A program made the translations under genes and the position numbers. Positions 6,311-6,608 of a stretch of DNA of 6,608 bases are shown one piece after another (the stretch's first letter is position 1; each line of letters opens with the position of its first letter). Location: contig JACTML010000038.1 in NCBI GenBank assembly GCA_014584635.1, forward strand, positions 1 through 6,608, given 5' to 3'. This DNA is from Nitrosomonas eutropha. GTDB lineage: Bacteria; Pseudomonadota; Gammaproteobacteria; Burkholderiales; Nitrosomonadaceae. Below the pieces are notes generated by a model that did not search any database, was not told the DNA's origin, and saw nothing but the letters and a program-made list of their open reading frames with translations.

Positions 6311-6607
6311 CCTTTCTTCACGAACTTTTTCAATGAGCTGATTAAGCGCTGAGATTGTATCCTGTGGAAGCCCGCCTGCTTTTCCGCTGGTTAAATACCT
6401 GCCATCAACCACCAGGACGGGTACTCCGGTAAGATGATATTGCCGCGTTATTTGTGCAGCTCTGTTTGCCTGATTCTGAACAGTGAACGAATTATAAGCG
6501 CTCATAAATTTATCCCGTTCAATTCCCTGTTTTTCAATCCAATCAAACAATACCGCCTCTTTCGATAAATCTATTTTTTCACGATGGATGGCATGATAGA
6601 CCTTGGC
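6299..6607 (-). CDS. dsbA: DsbA-type periplasmic thiol:disulfide oxidoreductase, N-terminal part outside window
   Basis: Read on the minus strand, the frame is open from the right edge (6607) to a TAA at 6301-6299, giving 102 C-terminal residues of a family about 200-215 long. It starts AKVYHAIHREKIDLSKE and continues with LFDWIEKQGI, the helical part of the DsbA fold. TGVPVLVVDGRYLTSG carries the cis-proline loop that packs against the CXXC site, which itself lies outside the window with the signal peptide. DsbA introduces disulfide bonds into exported proteins and is reoxidised by DsbB. A TTG at 6550 could be taken as a start, but homology clearly runs upstream of it. The gene converges on the STAS-like gene with 13 bp between stop codons, and its last Lys codons supply the T-run of that gene's terminator. 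A paralogue such as DsbL cannot be excluded without the missing half. Confidence 0.85.
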   Translation of the reverse strand, partial: AKVYHAIHREKIDLSKEAVLFDWIEKQGIERDKFMSAYNSFTVQNQANRAAQITRQYHLTGVPVLVVDGRYLTSGKAGGLPQDTISALNQLIEKVREERKKQ

Positions 6608-6608
6608 A

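Noticed and set aside
6548..6550. TTG as the start of the dsbA-type gene
   Set aside because: The frame upstream to the window edge still matches the DsbA fold, so the gene is cut by the edge rather than starting here.

Overview
The window reads as ordinary chromosome of a betaproteobacterium. Nitrosomonas or a close relative is my best guess, from protein flavour (a SpoT with a PGKFKDYIAIPK-type synthetase loop and a STAS-like protein ending in SPPSWE) and a base composition that looks near half GC. This placement is an inference from memory of families, not a search result.

Left part (1-2766, + strand): the 3' three quarters of nadE (glutamine-dependent NAD+ synthetase), cut by the left edge, then after 83 bp a complete secreted M48 metalloprotease with a TPR tail (BepA/YfgC type), an outer-membrane assembly quality-control factor. 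Middle (2767-3413): a long imperfect palindrome, then a tRNA-Leu(CAA) gene on the minus strand with a good sigma70-type promoter, then a 459-bp non-coding stretch holding two sets of inverted repeats. Right part (3414-6285, + strand): spoT, the bifunctional (p)ppGpp synthetase/hydrolase, and 16 bp later a small gene for a STAS-like protein whose core lies between two copies of a 33-residue module. A compact + strand terminator overlaps the stop codon of that gene and runs into the 3' end of a convergent, edge-truncated dsbA-type gene on the minus strand.

The genes are housekeeping: cofactor synthesis, envelope quality control, translation, stringent response and periplasmic disulfide formation. 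I see no CRISPR array, insertion sequence, phage gene or toxin-antitoxin pair. The parts least explained are the structured DNA upstream of spoT, including two mutually exclusive folds, and the STAS-like partner gene directly behind spoT. spoT here is not behind gmk-rpoZ, its common proteobacterial setting. None of the three genes with a visible start has a convincing Shine-Dalgarno sequence, so start calls rest on homology and signal-peptide shape.
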